From: Rickettsiales bacterium
Lineage (GTDB): Bacteria > Pseudomonadota > Alphaproteobacteria > Rickettsiales > SXRF01
Direction of reading: 5' to 3'
DNA length: 64,000 nucleotides
NCBI GenBank assembly: GCA_021299465.1
Contig: JAJTHB010000011.1
Location: 1 to 64,000, forward strand
This document shows positions 17,645-27,062 of this stretch, in pieces. The position numbers and the translations under genes were made by a program. A model generated the notes under the pieces. That model had not been told where the DNA came from. It ran no database searches and saw nothing but the letters and a program-made list of their open reading frames with translations. Every line of letters starts with the position of its first letter. Positions within the stretch are counted from its first letter, which is position 1.

Positions 17645-18562
17645 ATGGCCATCAACGCAGATACTCTACTCGACAGACTCTATCTCAAAACGCAAATTAC
17701 CCGCTGGCGTTTACTTGCCATCGCATTTGGTGTGATCGCTCTTTTAATCGCAACGGATCGCTTTTCAGCCCACTCACCGATTGAAAAAGAATTTATTGCA
17801 CGCGTGCCAGTCGAAGGTTTCATTGGCGATGATCAGAAGTTTTATGATCTGCTGGCAGATGTCGAAGAAAACCAAAAAGCAAAGGCAGTCATAATCTGGA
17901 TCGATTCACCTGGCGGTAGCGCGGTGGGTGGGGAGGAAATTTTCCTCAGGCTTCGCCAAATGGCTGAGGTGAAGCCCGTGGTCGCCGTAATGCGCTCGAT
18001 GAGCACTTCGGCCGGCTATATGGTTGCACTCGGTGCGGACCATATTGTTGCCCGCGAAGGAACTATTACTGGTTCGATCGGGGTGTTAGTCGAAACCGCT
18101 GAGATTAGTGAACTTGTTAAAAAAATAGGCATTACCCCGATCAGCATTAAATCAGCGCCTCTTAAAGGCAGCCCATCCCTTTTCGAAAAAGCCACCCCAG
18201 AATCCGAACAGGTGCTGCGTAATGTGATCATGGATTTTTATGGCCGCTTTGTCGATATGGTAGCGGAAAGGCGCAAACTTCCCCGCGAAGAAGTAGTGCG
18301 TATTGCCGATGGGCGGGTTTATAGCGGCAAACAGGCATTTGAATATAAGCTGATTGATGCCATCGGCGGCGAGCGCGAAGCGCTGGCATGGCTCACGGAG
18401 CAACGAAAAATCAGCCCTGAACTTGAAATCAAGAATATAAAGTTAGAATTACACGAGGATTGGTTTTCGGGTGTTTCTGAGTCGATTGCCGGAAAATTTT
18501 TTCAAAAGAGCGGGTTAGGACTTGACGGCATGATCTCGATATGGCATCCTGAACTGAGGTAA
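17645..18562 (+). CDS. sppA: Signal peptide peptidase SppA (peptidase S49, short form)
   Basis: Inner-membrane serine protease that degrades cleaved signal peptides. One N-terminal membrane segment (about 22-38, LLAIAFGVIALLIATD) anchors a periplasmic domain. IDSPGGSAVGGEEIFLRL near 83 is the S49 oxyanion block; the nucleophile Ser is in MSTSAGYMVALGADHIVA near 122, and the catalytic Lys is probably in SAPLKGSPSLFEK near 177. ADGRVYSGKQAFEYKLIDAIGG is the conserved C-terminal block. At 305 residues this is the single-domain 36-kDa-type enzyme, not the tandem 67-kDa one. It sits in the usual rpsA-sppA-ihfB order. Confidence 0.92.
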   Translation: MAINADTLLDRLYLKTQITRWRLLAIAFGVIALLIATDRFSAHSPIEKEFIARVPVEGFIGDDQKFYDLLADVEENQKAKAVIIWIDSPGGSAVGGEEIFLRLRQMAEVKPVVAVMRSMSTSAGYMVALGADHIVAREGTITGSIGVLVETAEISELVKKIGITPISIKSAPLKGSPSLFEKATPESEQVLRNVIMDFYGRFVDMVAERRKLPREEVVRIADGRVYSGKQAFEYKLIDAIGGEREALAWLTEQRKISPELEIKNIKLELHEDWFSGVSESIAGKFFQKSGLGLDGMISIWHPELR

Positions 18563-18584
18563 CCACCTCAAAAATGGATAGAAT

Positions 18585-18881
18585 ATGACCAAATCCGAGC
18601 TCGTACTGCGACTGTCCAAAAAATATCCTCATCTCTATCAGCGTGACATCGAAACGCTGGTTAACACCATCTTTGATGATATTTCGACTACGCTGCTTGA
18701 TGGCGGTCGTGTTGAGCTTCGTGGCTTTGGTGCCTTCTCTATCCGCAAGCGCGAAGCCCGTAAAGCCCGCAACCCAAAAAATGGTCAGGAAGTTCGTATT
18801 GGCGCTCGCTATGCGATCTATTTCCGCACCGGTAAAGAGCTGCGTGAACGTATCAATAAAGCACCGGTGATGACGAACTAG
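18585..18881 (+). CDS. ihfB: Integration host factor subunit beta
   Basis: Small DNA-bending HU/IHF-family protein. It has 98 residues, with MTKSELVLRLSKKYPHL at the N-terminal helix, VELRGFGAFSIRKREARKARNP (the DNA-binding beta-arm region with the RNP tip) and FRTGKELRERIN at the end. Position directly behind rpsA/sppA identifies it as IHF-beta (HimD) rather than HU. The ribosome site is weak (AAATGGATAGA). The next gene starts three bases after its stop. Confidence 0.94.
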   Translation: MTKSELVLRLSKKYPHLYQRDIETLVNTIFDDISTTLLDGGRVELRGFGAFSIRKREARKARNPKNGQEVRIGARYAIYFRTGKELRERINKAPVMTN

Positions 18882-18884
18882 CCC

Positions 18885-19241
18885 GTGCGCTACGTTAAAT
18901 ACTCATTTTTCCTCATTTTTACTGTCGCCTTTGTATTGTTTGCCGTAGCAAATCGGGCGCCGGTTGAGCTTAGTTTTTTCCCGCTGCCCTATATGGTCGC
19001 GATGCCTCTTTTTCTGTTTACCATGCTGTGCATTGCGAGCGGCGTGGTGCTTGCTGGCATAGCGCTTGGACTTCGCACATCCAAGGCAAGGGGGCAGTAT
19101 AAAGCTGAGCATAAGCGCGTGATGGCGCTGGAAAATGAACTGGAAGGCATGCGCGCTGAAAAGCAGCTTCTTGCCGCGCCTGAAGCCGAAGAAAAACCAA
19201 AGCAAAGCCTTGCCGCCCGCCTCTTCAGGAAAGCCGCGTGA
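18885..19241 (+). CDS. lapA: LapA-domain (DUF1049) inner-membrane protein
   Basis: A 118-residue protein with two hydrophobic segments (about 6-24 and 36-60) joined by FPLPYMVAMP, followed by a charged coiled-coil-like C-terminus (about 68-105). This matches LapA/YciS-like proteins, which in enterobacteria work with LapB on LPS assembly. Here no LapB follows. The start is a GTG at 18885. Its end overlaps trpF by four bases (GTGA), making it part of the ihfB-lapA-trpF-trpB transcript. Confidence 0.8.
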   Translation: MRYVKYSFFLIFTVAFVLFAVANRAPVELSFFPLPYMVAMPLFLFTMLCIASGVVLAGIALGLRTSKARGQYKAEHKRVMALENELEGMRAEKQLLAAPEAEEKPKQSLAARLFRKAA

Positions 19242-19879
19242 CTGCTATCAAAATCTGCGGGCTGACCGATGAAAGGGGCATCGAAGCCGCAAATCGCCTG
19301 AAACTGGATTTTATCGGCTTTGTTTATTTCCCTGCCTCGCCCCGTCACATTCCGCTGATGACGGCCGCCGCGCTTAAATCCATCCTTGATCCTTCTATCA
19401 AAACAGTCAGTGTGCTGGTTGACCCGTCTGACGCGTTGATCGATGAAGTCATGGCTTCACTTACGCCCGATTACATCCAGCTCCATGGCCGCGAGACCAG
19501 CGAGCGCATCAGCGCCATCAAAGCGCGCTATACTGATCTTCGAATCATCAAAGGAATTCAGGTTTCATCGTCCGATGATGTGGCAAGAGCTATGCATTTT
19601 GGTACTTCTGCCGATTTGCTGCTGTTTGATGCCAAGCCACCCACCGCTGCGATACTACCCGGCGGCAACGGTCTGCCTTTTGACTGGGCGCTGCTAAAAC
19701 ACCGAACCTTCCCTCTGCCCTGGATGTTATCGGGTGGTTTGAATGAGGCCAATGTTGGTGATGCGATTTATGCCAGCGGGGCGACCATGGTCGATGTTTC
19801 CTCTGGCGTTGAGTCTGCGCCAGGGGTAAAAGACCCGCAGCTAATGGAAGCTTTTGTAAGAGCAGTACGAGGCGCATGA
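19238..19879 (+). CDS. trpF: Phosphoribosylanthranilate isomerase
   Basis: Third step of tryptophan synthesis, Amadori rearrangement of PRA to CdRP. The TIM-barrel marks are [12 protein letters not shown] (catalytic Cys) at residue 4, [15 protein letters not shown] near 27, QLHGRET near 83, LLLFDAKPP near 129 (catalytic Asp) and [10 protein letters not shown] near 166. It has 213 residues. The start is GTG at 19238, overlapping the lapA stop. The stop overlaps the trpB start (ATGA), so the pair is coupled; trpC, trpD and trpE are not in this window. Confidence 0.94.
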   Translation: MTAIKICGLTDERGIEAANRLKLDFIGFVYFPASPRHIPLMTAAALKSILDPSIKTVSVLVDPSDALIDEVMASLTPDYIQLHGRETSERISAIKARYTDLRIIKGIQVSSSDDVARAMHFGTSADLLLFDAKPPTAAILPGGNGLPFDWALLKHRTFPLPWMLSGGLNEANVGDAIYASGATMVDVSSGVESAPGVKDPQLMEAFVRAVRGA

Positions 19880-21069
19880 AGAATTCTCTACCCGATGACA
19901 ATGGCCATTTTGGCATCTATGGCGGCCGCTACGTCGCCGAGACGTTGATGCCACTTATCTTGCAGGTTGAAGCCGCTTATGAAACCGCGAAAAACGACGC
20001 AGAATTTACGCGAGAGCTGGATTATTATTTTGAGCATTATATCGGCCGCCCCAGCCCGCTTTACCATGCCGCGCGGCTGACGGAGCATTGCGGCGGCACC
20101 AAAATTTATTTCAAGCGCGATGAGCTAAACCATACCGGCGCGCATAAGATCAATAATTGCATCGGTCAGATTTTGCTGGCGCGGCGCATGGGCAAAAAAC
20201 GCATCATCGCAGAAACGGGCGCGGGGCAGCATGGCGTCGCCACCGCTACGGTCTGCGCGCTGTTTGGTCTTGAATGCATCGTTTATATGGGCGCTAAGGA
20301 TATCGAACGGCAGGCGCCGAACGTGTTCCGTATGAAGCTGCTCGGCGCGACCATTGTTCCGGTGACGTCCGGTAGCCAGACGCTGAAAGACGCGATGAAC
20401 GAAGCACTACGCGACTGGGTGACGAATGTTGAAACAACCTACTACCTGATCGGCACTGCCGCAGGTCCACATCCTTTCCCGATGATGGTGCGCGATTTTC
20501 AATCGGTGATCGGCCGCGAGACGAAACAACAGCTAAAAAAAGCTGAAGGCCGACTACCCGATTCGCTGGTCGCCTGCATTGGCGGCGGCAGCAATGCCAT
20601 CGGATTATTTCATCCATTTTTGGAAGATAGTGCAGTTCGCATCATCGGCGTTGAAGCGGCAGGCCACGGGCTGGATAAAGAACATGCCGCATCGATTGCG
20701 CGTGGAAAGCCCGGTGTGCTGCATGGCAGCCGCACGTACTTACTACAAAGTGATGACGGGCAGATTCTCGATGCGCATTCCATTTCTGCCGGTCTTGACT
20801 ATCCCGGCATCGGCCCGGAACATTCCTGGCTACATGAGAGCGGCCGGGTGGAGTATGTGTCGGCAACCGATGATGAAGCGCTTAGTGCGTTCCAAACCGT
20901 CTCCAAACTTGAAGGGATCATTCCGGCGCTGGAACCATCGCATGCACTGGCGCATGTCATCAAACTCGCCCCTACCCTGCCCCGCGACCACCTGATGGTC
21001 GTCAATCTCTGCGGCCGGGGGGATAAGGATATTTTTACAGTGGCGAAAGCATTGGGGATAAATTTATGA
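19876..21069 (+). CDS. trpB: Tryptophan synthase beta chain
   Basis: PLP enzyme joining indole and serine. The 397 residues start with the family block [17 protein letters not shown]. The PLP lysine is in [14 protein letters not shown] near 88, with [12 protein letters not shown] near 110, [15 protein letters not shown] near 233 and [13 protein letters not shown] at the end. It is complete, and type TrpB1 by its [11 protein letters not shown] and GAGQHG marks. The stop overlaps the start of an unknown gene (ATGA) that separates it from trpA, which normally follows directly. Confidence 0.96.
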   Translation: MKNSLPDDNGHFGIYGGRYVAETLMPLILQVEAAYETAKNDAEFTRELDYYFEHYIGRPSPLYHAARLTEHCGGTKIYFKRDELNHTGAHKINNCIGQILLARRMGKKRIIAETGAGQHGVATATVCALFGLECIVYMGAKDIERQAPNVFRMKLLGATIVPVTSGSQTLKDAMNEALRDWVTNVETTYYLIGTAAGPHPFPMMVRDFQSVIGRETKQQLKKAEGRLPDSLVACIGGGSNAIGLFHPFLEDSAVRIIGVEAAGHGLDKEHAASIARGKPGVLHGSRTYLLQSDDGQILDAHSISAGLDYPGIGPEHSWLHESGRVEYVSATDDEALSAFQTVSKLEGIIPALEPSHALAHVIKLAPTLPRDHLMVVNLCGRGDKDIFTVAKALGINL

Positions 21070-21632
21070 AGTTATTTTCTAAGTTGGTGAATACATACAA
21101 TCGCCGCGAGATGGAAAATTTATGGTTCACTCACATATTCAAAGATGATTCGGACTTATATAAAATTGCAGCACTGGTGGAAGATAAAAAAAAAGATCAA
21201 GTGGCAATCATAAAAGAAGCCATTAAAAGAATGAATTTCTCAGGTAATCCTAGTGACTATGAAGGATTAGCTCATGAAGTCACAGCTAGAATGATTGATA
21301 CGGTAAAAGAGATCGTAATCGAGCGAATAGCTAAGATGGATCATCCCATGGACAAGCAGTTAGATTTTTTAATGTTTGTCTTAGATGAAAGCAACAAAGT
21401 TAGCTTTAAAAACCCTTACAAGATTAGAGCAACTCTCAGAGAAATGATGTTTAGTCCTGCAGAAATTCCCTTTACTGATATGGCAAGAATGAAGCCTGAA
21501 GAACTTGCTAATTTGATGGTTCAATACGTTGATAACCACGGTCATGACGGCCCGCAGGAAACAACATGGAGAGATCGAGCGGACGAACCCGACCAGCCAC
21601 GGAATTCGTGTATTGCCCCAGGAATACAATAA
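21066..21632 (+). CDS. Unknown protein inserted between trpB and trpA
   Basis: 188 residues, no family recognised. Mostly charged and helical ([35 protein letters not shown]), with no signal peptide or membrane segment. The DNA is visibly A+T-richer than both trp genes up to about 21535, then changes to ordinary composition for the last 30 residues, whose Asp/Pro/Arg-rich sequence looks unlike the rest. That suggests an acquired gene whose end runs into older intergenic DNA. The ATG overlaps the trpB stop (ATGA), so it should be translated by coupling. A role in tryptophan metabolism is not supported by anything in the sequence. Confidence 0.65.
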   Translation: MKLFSKLVNTYNRREMENLWFTHIFKDDSDLYKIAALVEDKKKDQVAIIKEAIKRMNFSGNPSDYEGLAHEVTARMIDTVKEIVIERIAKMDHPMDKQLDFLMFVLDESNKVSFKNPYKIRATLREMMFSPAEIPFTDMARMKPEELANLMVQYVDNHGHDGPQETTWRDRADEPDQPRNSCIAPGIQ

Positions 21633-21647
21633 TTAAAAAGATTTATT

Positions 21648-21667
21648 CCCCTCCCTTGCGGGAGGGG
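21648..21667. repeat. G+C-rich palindrome upstream of trpA
   Basis: CCCCTCCC-TTGC-GGGAGGGG, a perfect 8-bp stem with a four-base loop, 15 bases after the unknown gene. No T-run follows (TATGTGCC), so it is a dispersed palindrome or RNA-stability element rather than a clear terminator. Confidence 0.7.
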
Positions 21668-21702
21668 TATGTGCCTAACGGCAATTGTAAGGAAACTGTA
21701 CA

Positions 21703-21735
21703 ATGAAAAATAGCAATCTGCAAAGCAATCTATGA
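21703..21735 (+). CDS. Possible 10-codon coupling mini-ORF before trpA
   Basis: ATG at 21703 opens a 10-residue frame (MKNSNLQSNL) whose TGA at 21733-21735 overlaps the trpA ATG as ATGA. A TAAGGA ribosome site lies 9 bases before the mini-ORF start, while trpA itself has only a poor site. It contains no Trp codons, so it is not a classical trp attenuator peptide; its plausible role is to load ribosomes for trpA. Inferred from spacing alone. Confidence 0.4.
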   Translation: MKNSNLQSNL

Positions 21736-22520
21736 CCACACGAATTAACAACGTTTTCTCAGAACTTAAGTCGCAAAACCGCGCGGCGCTGATACCTTTC
21801 ATCATGGGATTTGACCCAGATGAAAAAGCTTCGCGTGAGCTGCTTAAGGCGCTGCCGGATGCCGGCGCGGATATTATTGAAATTGGCCTGCCGTTTTCGG
21901 ACCCAATGGCAGACGGCCCCACCATTCAGGCCGCCGGGCTGCGGGCGCTTAATGCCGGTGCGACGGCCCGGAAAATACTTTCTATGGTCGAAGATTTAAG
22001 GAAGCAGAATCAAACCACGCCAGTGATTTTGATGGGTTATTTCAACCCGATCTATTGTTATGGCTGCGAGGCTTTCTGCAAAGATGCCGCTAAGGCTGGC
22101 GTGGATGGGCTGATTATCGTCGACCTGCCGCCGGAAGAAGAAGCCGAGCTGACTTCCTCTATCGTCAGCAACAAGCTGAGTCTTATTCGTCTCGTTGCAC
22201 CAACCAGCCTCGATGATCGTCTTGAGCATCTCATGCATTCGGCTACTGGCTTTGTGTATTATATTTCTGTGGCGGGCATTACTGGCGCTAAAAGTGCAAC
22301 CAAAGATTCGCTATCAAGTGCGATCAGCAACCTGCGCCGCCACACCAAGCTGCCAATTGCCATAGGCTTTGGTATTAAAACCGCTGAGCAGGCAAATGAA
22401 GCGGCAAAACTGGCCGATGCCGTAGTAGTTGGATCGGCTTTGGTAGAGCGCTTTCATCAAGATGGCCATGATAGCGCTATCGATTTTGTAAGATCACTCG
22501 CTGCTGCAATGAAGCGCTAA
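21732..22520 (+). CDS. trpA: Tryptophan synthase alpha chain
   Basis: Splits indole-3-glycerol phosphate and passes indole to TrpB. The 262-residue TIM barrel has PFIMGFDPDEKAS near 24, the catalytic Glu in ADIIEIGLPFSDPMADGPTI near 50, the catalytic Asp in GVDGLIIVDLPPEE near 127, YYISVAGITGAK near 176 and IAIGFGIKTAEQ near 211. It is complete. It is separated from trpB by about 660 bases containing an unknown gene and a palindrome. The usual alphaproteobacterial follower accD is absent; the gene ends in a shared terminator with a convergent glutamine-synthetase-like gene. Confidence 0.96.
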   Translation: MTTRINNVFSELKSQNRAALIPFIMGFDPDEKASRELLKALPDAGADIIEIGLPFSDPMADGPTIQAAGLRALNAGATARKILSMVEDLRKQNQTTPVILMGYFNPIYCYGCEAFCKDAAKAGVDGLIIVDLPPEEEAELTSSIVSNKLSLIRLVAPTSLDDRLEHLMHSATGFVYYISVAGITGAKSATKDSLSSAISNLRRHTKLPIAIGFGIKTAEQANEAAKLADAVVVGSALVERFHQDGHDSAIDFVRSLAAAMKR

Positions 22521-22536
22521 AGAAATTTACTTTAGC
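22516..22536. terminator. Bidirectional terminator-like hairpin between convergent genes
   Basis: GCTAAAG (22516-22522), loop AAATTTA, CTTTAGC (22530-22536): a perfect 7-bp stem that contains both stop codons (trpA TAA and the minus-strand TAA). It is A/T-rich with no long T-run, so a modest terminator at best. Confidence 0.5.
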
Positions 22537-23300
22537 AGCGATGGCAGACCATACATCGGAAGCCTTGCATCACCGTAGATCTGCGGGCCCGGGTCAAGCT
22601 GCTGTTCTAATCCGCAAGCCACAGCAGCAACGATAGCTTCGATAACAAGTTTGGGATCCGCATCCGCCCCTGCAACGCGATGCTCAATATGTTTGAAATG
22701 GCGTCTGCCATCCGGCAGACGTATCGAGCAGGTACGATTATTAGCGCCCCAGCTGATGGTCGTCGGCGTATGGTCACCCGCATGGTGAAATCTTAAATAT
22801 GAATTCTCAGATGGCGCAAAAATTGCCATGTCAGCGGGCAGTTTTGCAAGCAAACCACCGATCGACCAGCGTAGCGCATCACTCATCTTTGTGTCATCTT
22901 TGGTATAAACATTCTGGCCGCTTTCATCTTCCAGATGAAGATGGATATGCAGGCCGCTGCCGGGCTGATCGGCAAAGGGCTTGGCCGAAAAATCTACTTT
23001 AAGACCGTAATGTATTGATTTCTCGGCAAGCCATGACTTAAGCCAAACAGATTGATGGCTGGCCTCCTCTACCCCACGAACAGGAGTGAGCGCCACTTCA
23101 TATTGCTCCGCCCCGCGTTCTTTTTCGATGTGATAAATGCCGATGGTATTTGCCTGACAAGCCACTCTTAAGTCACGAAAGAGAGGCTCAACACCAGCAG
23201 TCGATGCACCATGAAGGTAGAACTCTATTTCGCATGCGATGACGGGAATCAGTGCCCTTCCCGCAAAAACAAGCGGCAAGCTAGGCGACGACGGAATCAA
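22527..23300 (-). CDS. Glutamine-synthetase-like protein, catalytic domain only
   Basis: Resembles the catalytic domain of GS-I / gamma-glutamylputrescine-synthetase-like enzymes: CEIEFYLHG (metal Glu), [24 protein letters not shown] (metal/ATP region), [10 protein letters not shown] and [16 protein letters not shown] (substrate Arg block), ending with a [14 protein letters not shown] segment. At about 257 residues it lacks the N-terminal beta-grasp domain and is well short of the usual 440-470, so it is either a pared-down enzyme or a decayed gene with an intact frame. Possible starts are TTG at 23300 (inside trxA) or TTG at 23279; neither has a strong ribosome site. It is cotranscribed behind trxA. 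Activity is doubtful. Confidence 0.75.
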   Translation of the reverse strand: MIPSSPSLPLVFAGRALIPVIACEIEFYLHGASTAGVEPLFRDLRVACQANTIGIYHIEKERGAEQYEVALTPVRGVEEASHQSVWLKSWLAEKSIHYGLKVDFSAKPFADQPGSGLHIHLHLEDESGQNVYTKDDTKMSDALRWSIGGLLAKLPADMAIFAPSENSYLRFHHAGDHTPTTISWGANNRTCSIRLPDGRRHFKHIEHRVAGADADPKLVIEAIVAAVACGLEQQLDPGPQIYGDARLPMYGLPSLLK

Positions 23301-23601
23301 TCCACTCGACCAGTTTGCTCTTAGGCAGTGATCCTACTTTGGTGGATACAGCCTGACCATCCTTAAACAGAATCAGTGTCGGGATGCCACGAACACCGTA
23401 TTTTTGCGGCGTGCCTGGGTTTTTATCGATATTGACCTTAGCAACCGTGATTTTACCGGCACGTTCCTTAGCGATTTCATCGAGCACCGGAGCAATCTGC
23501 CTGCACGGGCCACACCATTCCGCCCAGAAATCAACCAGTACCGGCTCAGAAGATTTCAATACTTTCTGCTCAAATTCATTATCGTCAATATGGATACTCA
23601 T
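23281..23601 (-). CDS. trxA: Thioredoxin
   Basis: Cytosolic disulfide reductase of 106 residues. Active site [21 protein letters not shown] near residue 28 and the cis-Pro loop [13 protein letters not shown] near 72 are both present, with a normal C-terminus. The ribosome site is AAGGAAA upstream of ATG 23601 (with six bases between AGGAAA and ATG). It follows addA by 21 bases, the common addA-trxA arrangement of alphaproteobacteria, and overlaps the glutamine-synthetase-like gene downstream. Confidence 0.97.
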   Translation of the reverse strand: MSIHIDDNEFEQKVLKSSEPVLVDFWAEWCGPCRQIAPVLDEIAKERAGKITVAKVNIDKNPGTPQKYGVRGIPTLILFKDGQAVSTKVGSLPKSKLVEWIDSVVA

Positions 23602-23622
23602 AGGTTTCCTTTCGCTAATTAA

Positions 23623-26600
23623 CTATATGTAGGAACTAAGTAAGGTTTCGTCAAGCAGCGCCTCATCGATAGGCATCATTTTCGGCACGCTGGTCCATAA
23701 CAAAGCACACCTGACCTTTTTATCAGGGTAAAGCTGTTTTAGCAGGCTCTTATAAAGGAAAAGCTGTCGCAGGTAAGCCCTGGGCACCTCAGCCACTGTT
23801 TTTGCTGGATTAAGGCTGGTTTTATAGTCAACCAGCCAAATTTCTTGCTGGCTTAAGACCAAGCGATCCATCCGGCCAGCCACGGCAATCGTTTTTCCAG
23901 CCAGCAGCACATGGCCAACGATGCTCGCTTCAGCGATACTTTCCTCACCAAAAATAAAAGACCAGTCCGGATGCTGAAGCACATGGGTAGCTTCCGCTAT
24001 CGCCTGCGCGCGCTCATCATGTGATAGATTATCGAAGCCAGCTGCTATCTGGTCAGCTGCCATTTGCCAATGCATGCGATCCAAGGCTGTTAAGCGTTGC
24101 AGCAGGTTATGAATTAAATGTCCACGTGCCGCACGCTTTGGATCGATCGATGGTGAAGCGGCAGCAGGTTCATGGTCAGCAAGCCGTGACGGCATTAGCG
24201 GCCTGATTGTGGCAGTTTCTTCAGGAACTGGCGACCTCAGGAAGCCCGGTTCATCCTGCGGCATTATTTTATTATCCCGCTTGATCGCCGGTTCGGATAA
24301 CATCACCTGACCATAAAGATACCCTACCCCTGGTGGGGTATCAACAGGGTGTGCGATTTTTTCTATGGCGGATCTGGTGTGATGGTACCAGCTTTCCTCA
24401 CTGATTTCTTTGCGGCCGGTATGGCCACAGATCAGCAAGTGATCTTCAGCACGGGTCAGCGCCACATAAAGCAGGCGGCGATACTCAGCATAGGCATCTT
24501 GTTTCTTTTGATTTCGAATCTGACGGCATAGCTCGTTATCATCCGCACTGGCTAATGCCAGAATAGGAATAGCATCACACCACAGGAGATGCTCCTTCTG
24601 ATTGGTTTTTGGCGCCTCAACGGTATCTGGAATAATGACGAGTGGCGCCTGCAGGCCTTTAGCCGCATGCACGGTCAGGATGCGCACGACATCATGCCCC
24701 TGCTCCATATCGCGCTTGATCTCACCCTTGCTGATTTCCAGCCAGTGCAAAAATCCCTGCATCGAGGAGGTTTGCTCACGCTCATAGATCAGTGCCTGAT
24801 CGAGAAACTCATCGATGACATCTGCATGTTCCTGTCCCATGCGACCCAAGATTTTTATTCGTCCACGGTGCGCTTCCAAAGCATCGCTGTACCATGCATA
24901 AGGCGAAATATAATCAACACGCGCTCTTAATTCATAAAGTAGAGCATAGACGGATTGATAGGGTTCTTGGTGCTTAAATTCCTGCAATCGCTGCCATATG
25001 CTTTGCTTGCCGCGATCCCAGCATAATGTGAGCAGCTCGTCTTCACTGAGGTTGCAAAGGGGGCTTTTTAGTAGCGCCGCAAGGTTTAGGTCATCCTCCG
25101 GTAAAAGCGCAAAACGCCCAAGCGCCAATAAATCCTGAACGACTAAATTGTCCAGCAATTGCATGCGATCCGTACCTGCCACGGGTATATGAGCACGCTT
25201 GAGTGCACGCACTAAATGATCGACTAATCCTGTACGCTGCCTGACCAAAATCATGATGTCGCTAGGCTGGGCTGCTCTTTTTTTACTCTCGAGCCATAAT
25301 CCCTGCGACAACCAGCTTTTAATCTGATCAGCAATCTGCCTCGCAAGCAATGATGCCGAAGATTGATAGCTATTTTCCTCCACTCTTGTAAGCGGCCACT
25401 GCATAACAAAACCCGAGGCATCCACTCGTTTAGGGCTATGATGAAGCAGTCGCTCGCCAGTTATTACGCCCTGCCTTGTGGAAGGATGAGAAAAAACGCT
25501 GTCAACGAACTCGAGCACCTGCGGTGTCGAGCGATAGGAATGCTCCAGCGCCATATGAACGATTGGTTTTCCTGCATCGGCAATACGCTTCGAAAAAAAG
25601 TTCTGCATGGTTAGCAGAGCCGTAACATCAGCGCCCTGAAAGCTAAAAATTGACTGTTTTTCATCACCAACAATAAATAGGGATCGTTCTTGATCAGAAC
25701 GCCCCTGCCCGGAAAAAAATTCTTCGCTTAGCTTTGATACGATATGCCATTGTTGTGGACTCGTATCCTGCGCCTCATCAATCATCAGGTGATCAATGCC
25801 GCCATCCAGTTTGAATAATACCCACGGCACCATCTGCGCGCCGTCAAGCATGGCGCAGCTATGGTCAATCAGGTCATCATAATCAAGCGCGGATCTCCAT
25901 GATTTAAGCTGATGGTAATGCCTCAGTAGATTGGTTGCGATGGTTAGCATCGCCGTTGATAACACCGCAAGCTTTTGTGATTTATATGACTCATCAAACC
26001 TGCTGACGCGCTCCTGCTCCGCAACAAACGCTTCAATTAAGGCCGCGTCGGTCAATGCATTTTTTGTAAAAAGCACCTCTCGAAGCGTATCATCTGCTTT
26101 GAAGAAAGTAGCGCGGTAATCATCGTAACTCTGATGCCAGTTATCAAGCGTTGATGAAAGCCATGAGGAAATTCTAGCCGCATATTTTTGGTCGTTCTTT
26201 GATGGGCTTGCTGAAAGCGCTAATGCGATCTGGCTGAGCTGCTGCTTTTCATACGAAGAATAATCAAAGTATTCCTGCACAAGATGCTGCACACCCAATA
26301 AATTATGCAAACCCAATTTTTCTAATAATTTTTTTTCTGCGAGCCCTGAATCCTGCAAGAGAGAGCCAAACTTGCGTTTATGATTGATGATTTCCTGAAG
26401 TAGTGTACGAAGCTGTTGCTCGGTGCAGTGATTTACTAGTGTGGTAAGCGCGGCTGCTAACTTATTATCACCACCTGCATCCTGATAAAGCCTCTGCAAT
26501 GATTCGCTGAGTAATGCTTTTTGTGTTGCGGATTCGATGATTTCAAAATGAGGGCTTACCTTAGCTTCCAGCGGAAAACGCTTAAGTAGTGATTGGCAAA

Positions 26601-26967
26601 ACCCATGCAGCGTGTGAATCCGAAGTCCTTCTGGTGCATCCAGAACATTGGCAAATAAAGCACGTGCCATGGATAGTTTTTGGGTATTTTGCTGAACACC
26701 AAGTAAATCCTCCAGCGTCGCTTGCAACGCAGCATCATCTTTCATCACCCATCCACCAAGAGCGGCGATGATACGGCTTTTCATTTCAGCAGCAGCTGCA
26801 TTGGTATAGGTCAGGCAAAGGATACGCTCCGGCCTAACCCCATGACATAAAAGGCTAAGTACTCGATTAGTCAGCAAGGTTGTTTTGCCGGATCCGGCGT
26901 TGGCCGATACAAAAACTGATGCATCAGGAGCGCCAAACGGTGGCTTTTTTGCTAGGTCGCTTTGCAT
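23623..26967 (-). CDS. addA: Double-strand break repair helicase-nuclease AddA
   Basis: UvrD-like helicase with a C-terminal RecB-type nuclease; with AddB it resects DNA ends for RecA loading. The 1114 residues show Walker A VSANAGSGKTTLLTNRVLSL near 20, CLTYTNAAAAEMKSRI, Walker B MIDEAQDTSPQQWHIV near 393, DEKQSIFSFQGADV, ILTVHAAKGLQAPLVII near 753 and RRLLYVALTRAEDHLL near 823. The nuclease motif GRMDRLVLSQQEIWLVDYKT lies near 1050. Typical alphaproteobacterial AddA. Unusually it is separated from addB by an opposite-strand rcdA gene, so addA must have its own promoter in the roughly 95-base gap before rcdA or be reached from addB through rcdA antisense. Confidence 0.94.
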   Translation of the reverse strand: MQSDLAKKPPFGAPDASVFVSANAGSGKTTLLTNRVLSLLCHGVRPERILCLTYTNAAAAEMKSRIIAALGGWVMKDDAALQATLEDLLGVQQNTQKLSMARALFANVLDAPEGLRIHTLHGFCQSLLKRFPLEAKVSPHFEIIESATQKALLSESLQRLYQDAGGDNKLAAALTTLVNHCTEQQLRTLLQEIINHKRKFGSLLQDSGLAEKKLLEKLGLHNLLGVQHLVQEYFDYSSYEKQQLSQIALALSASPSKNDQKYAARISSWLSSTLDNWHQSYDDYRATFFKADDTLREVLFTKNALTDAALIEAFVAEQERVSRFDESYKSQKLAVLSTAMLTIATNLLRHYHQLKSWRSALDYDDLIDHSCAMLDGAQMVPWVLFKLDGGIDHLMIDEAQDTSPQQWHIVSKLSEEFFSGQGRSDQERSLFIVGDEKQSIFSFQGADVTALLTMQNFFSKRIADAGKPIVHMALEHSYRSTPQVLEFVDSVFSHPSTRQGVITGERLLHHSPKRVDASGFVMQWPLTRVEENSYQSSASLLARQIADQIKSWLSQGLWLESKKRAAQPSDIMILVRQRTGLVDHLVRALKRAHIPVAGTDRMQLLDNLVVQDLLALGRFALLPEDDLNLAALLKSPLCNLSEDELLTLCWDRGKQSIWQRLQEFKHQEPYQSVYALLYELRARVDYISPYAWYSDALEAHRGRIKILGRMGQEHADVIDEFLDQALIYEREQTSSMQGFLHWLEISKGEIKRDMEQGHDVVRILTVHAAKGLQAPLVIIPDTVEAPKTNQKEHLLWCDAIPILALASADDNELCRQIRNQKKQDAYAEYRRLLYVALTRAEDHLLICGHTGRKEISEESWYHHTRSAIEKIAHPVDTPPGVGYLYGQVMLSEPAIKRDNKIMPQDEPGFLRSPVPEETATIRPLMPSRLADHEPAAASPSIDPKRAARGHLIHNLLQRLTALDRMHWQMAADQIAAGFDNLSHDERAQAIAEATHVLQHPDWSFIFGEESIAEASIVGHVLLAGKTIAVAGRMDRLVLSQQEIWLVDYKTSLNPAKTVAEVPRAYLRQLFLYKSLLKQLYPDKKVRCALLWTSVPKMMPIDEALLDETLLSSYI

Positions 26968-27062
26968 GGCCTGCCCGAATTAGATAAAAATTCATCAAAA
27001 CTTAACAAAAAATCAAGCTCAGCCTTGCTAAAATAGGGGGTAACGGTAAGGAAACTAACGTC

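Noticed and set aside
21703-21735. Classical trp attenuator leader peptide
   Set aside because: The ten codons contain no tryptophan and there is no paired terminator/antiterminator between it and trpA.
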